The notes under the pieces are model-generated. The model did no database searches. It was not told the origin of the DNA and saw nothing but the letters and a program-made list of their open reading frames with translations. A stretch of DNA of 6,969 nt from UBA4675 sp964601265 (GTDB lineage: Bacteria > Bacillota > Clostridia > Christensenellales > Borkfalkiaceae), in the NCBI GenBank assembly GCA_964601265.1, contig CAZRMT010000053.1, positions 1 to 6,969 of the forward strand, written 5' to 3'. Below, one piece after another: positions 6,593-6,969 of the stretch. Numbering within the stretch: the first letter of the stretch is position 1; the number at the start of each line of letters is the position of its first letter. The position numbers and the translations under genes were made by a program.

Positions 6593-6830
6593 GCGTTTTT
6601 TAACTTTTATCATTATTTTTCCTAGCTTTTTTATTTATTAAAAATTAAAAATCTATATTTTGCATTAGTTTTTTTAAAAACCACAAGATATTGTTTCACG
6701 TGAAACTTCACAAATTACGAGTTTATGTTTTTCAAAAAACGTTATCGAGCGTTTTCATTTCCGCCACACGAACTACAATCAAGAGTTTTCCCGTTATGAA
6801 GTATTTTTACAGAAAAAAACAAAAAAACCT
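6593..6830. other. AT-rich divergent spacer between rplM and tRNA-Ser promoters
   Basis: Apart from the parS site at 6692-6707, I find no gene here. A 24-codon plus-strand frame from 6725 has no ribosome binding site. A minus-strand frame ending around 6745 encodes a short Cys-x2-Cys-Gly segment but has no credible start. An imperfect hairpin AAAACG/CGTTTT (6736-6755) is followed by T bases on the minus strand but has only six pairs. Confidence 0.5.
6692..6707. promoter_or_regulatory. parS: parS, ParB (Spo0J) binding site
   Basis: TGTTTCACGTGAAACT matches the widely conserved bacterial parS consensus TGTTTCACGTGAAACA at 15 of 16 positions. The central 14 bases (6693-6706) are a perfect palindrome. 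ParB loads here as a CTP-dependent clamp and recruits SMC condensin for chromosome segregation. parS sites usually cluster near oriC and often fall in intergenic DNA, as here. No parA or parB gene is in the window. Confidence 0.9.
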
Positions 6831-6859
6831 TTGACAAGGCAAAAAAAGTATGTTAATAT
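6831..6859 (+). promoter_or_regulatory. Promoter of tRNA-Ser
   Basis: There is a perfect TTGACA (6831-6836), a 17-base spacer and TAATAT (6854-6859), with TGT just before it forming an extended -10. A TATAAT at 6857-6862 overlaps but would need a 20-base spacer. The predicted start lies near 6866, about 10 bases before the mature tRNA. Confidence 0.82.
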
Positions 6860-6876
6860 AATAAAGTCAGTAATAT

Positions 6877-6967
6877 GGAGAAATACCCAAGTGGCTGAAG
6901 GGGCTCCCCTGCTAAGGGAGTAGTGGTGTAACAGCCAGCCCGAGTTCAAATCTCGGTTTCTCCGCCA
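6877..6967 (+). tRNA. tRNA-Ser (anticodon GCU)
   Basis: A 91-base class II tRNA that reads AGC and AGU codons. The acceptor stem GGAGAAA (6877-6883) pairs with TTTCTCC (6957-6963), the discriminator is G6964 as expected for serine, and CCA (6965-6967) is encoded. The anticodon stem CTCCC/GGGAG encloses a CTGCTAA loop with GCT at 6911-6913. The T arm CCGAG-TTCAAAT-CTCGG is at 6940-6956. A long variable arm of about 19 bases (6921-6939) confirms the serine class. It is divergent from rplM; the window ends two bases later, so any following tRNA genes are out of view. Confidence 0.97.
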
Positions 6968-6969
6968 AG

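Noticed and set aside
6725..6799. Short 24-codon plus-strand frame near the parS site
   Set aside because: No ribosome binding site, no recognisable product, and it ends before the tRNA promoter.
6744..6845. Minus-strand frame with a Cys-x2-Cys-Gly segment, like a small zinc-binding peptide
   Set aside because: No plausible start codon with a ribosome binding site, and much of it is low-complexity T-rich DNA opposite the tRNA promoter.

Overview
The window looks like chromosomal DNA from a low-GC, Clostridia-type Firmicute. The intergenic regions are AT-rich, ribosome binding sites are strongly purine-rich, the promoters are close to the sigma-A consensus, and methionine synthase is split in the way seen in many Clostridia and in Thermotoga. 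A near-perfect ParB-binding site (parS) next to the rplM-rpsI ribosomal operon suggests an origin-proximal position. No lineage more precise than this can be supported from sequence alone.

All five protein genes except none lie on the minus strand (six in total), so read the layout from right to left. At the far right (6877-6967) a tRNA-Ser(GCU) is transcribed on the plus strand from its own promoter. A divergent AT-rich spacer with parS separates it from the rplM promoter. Then come rplM (L13) and rpsI (S9), preceded by a leader of about 85 nt that can fold into two mutually exclusive hairpins, and closed by a clear intrinsic terminator. After a spacer without a convincing gene comes a methionine module: metF, a free-standing MetH reactivation domain, and an 802-residue metH lacking that domain. 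These three are packed with a 4-nt overlap and a 1-nt gap. At the left end, after a perfect consensus promoter, is an uncharacterised FAD-dependent oxidoreductase with a Cys-x2-Cys-x2-Cys motif.

The methionine module forms one functional unit. MetF makes 5-methyltetrahydrofolate, MetH transfers the methyl group through cobalamin to homocysteine, and the small protein supplies the S-adenosylmethionine-dependent repair of oxidised cobalamin that is fused to MetH in E. coli. No SAM, cobalamin or T-box leader is visible upstream of metF. The best promoter leaves a transcript leader of only about a dozen bases, so control, if any, probably acts at the DNA level. The oxidoreductase may be co-transcribed by readthrough because no terminator follows metH, but its link to the pathway is inference.

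I did not find a clearly new biological system. The best second-look items are the parS site, the switch-like rplM leader, the inverted repeats at the metF promoter, and the FAD protein beside a B12-dependent enzyme that needs a reductant.
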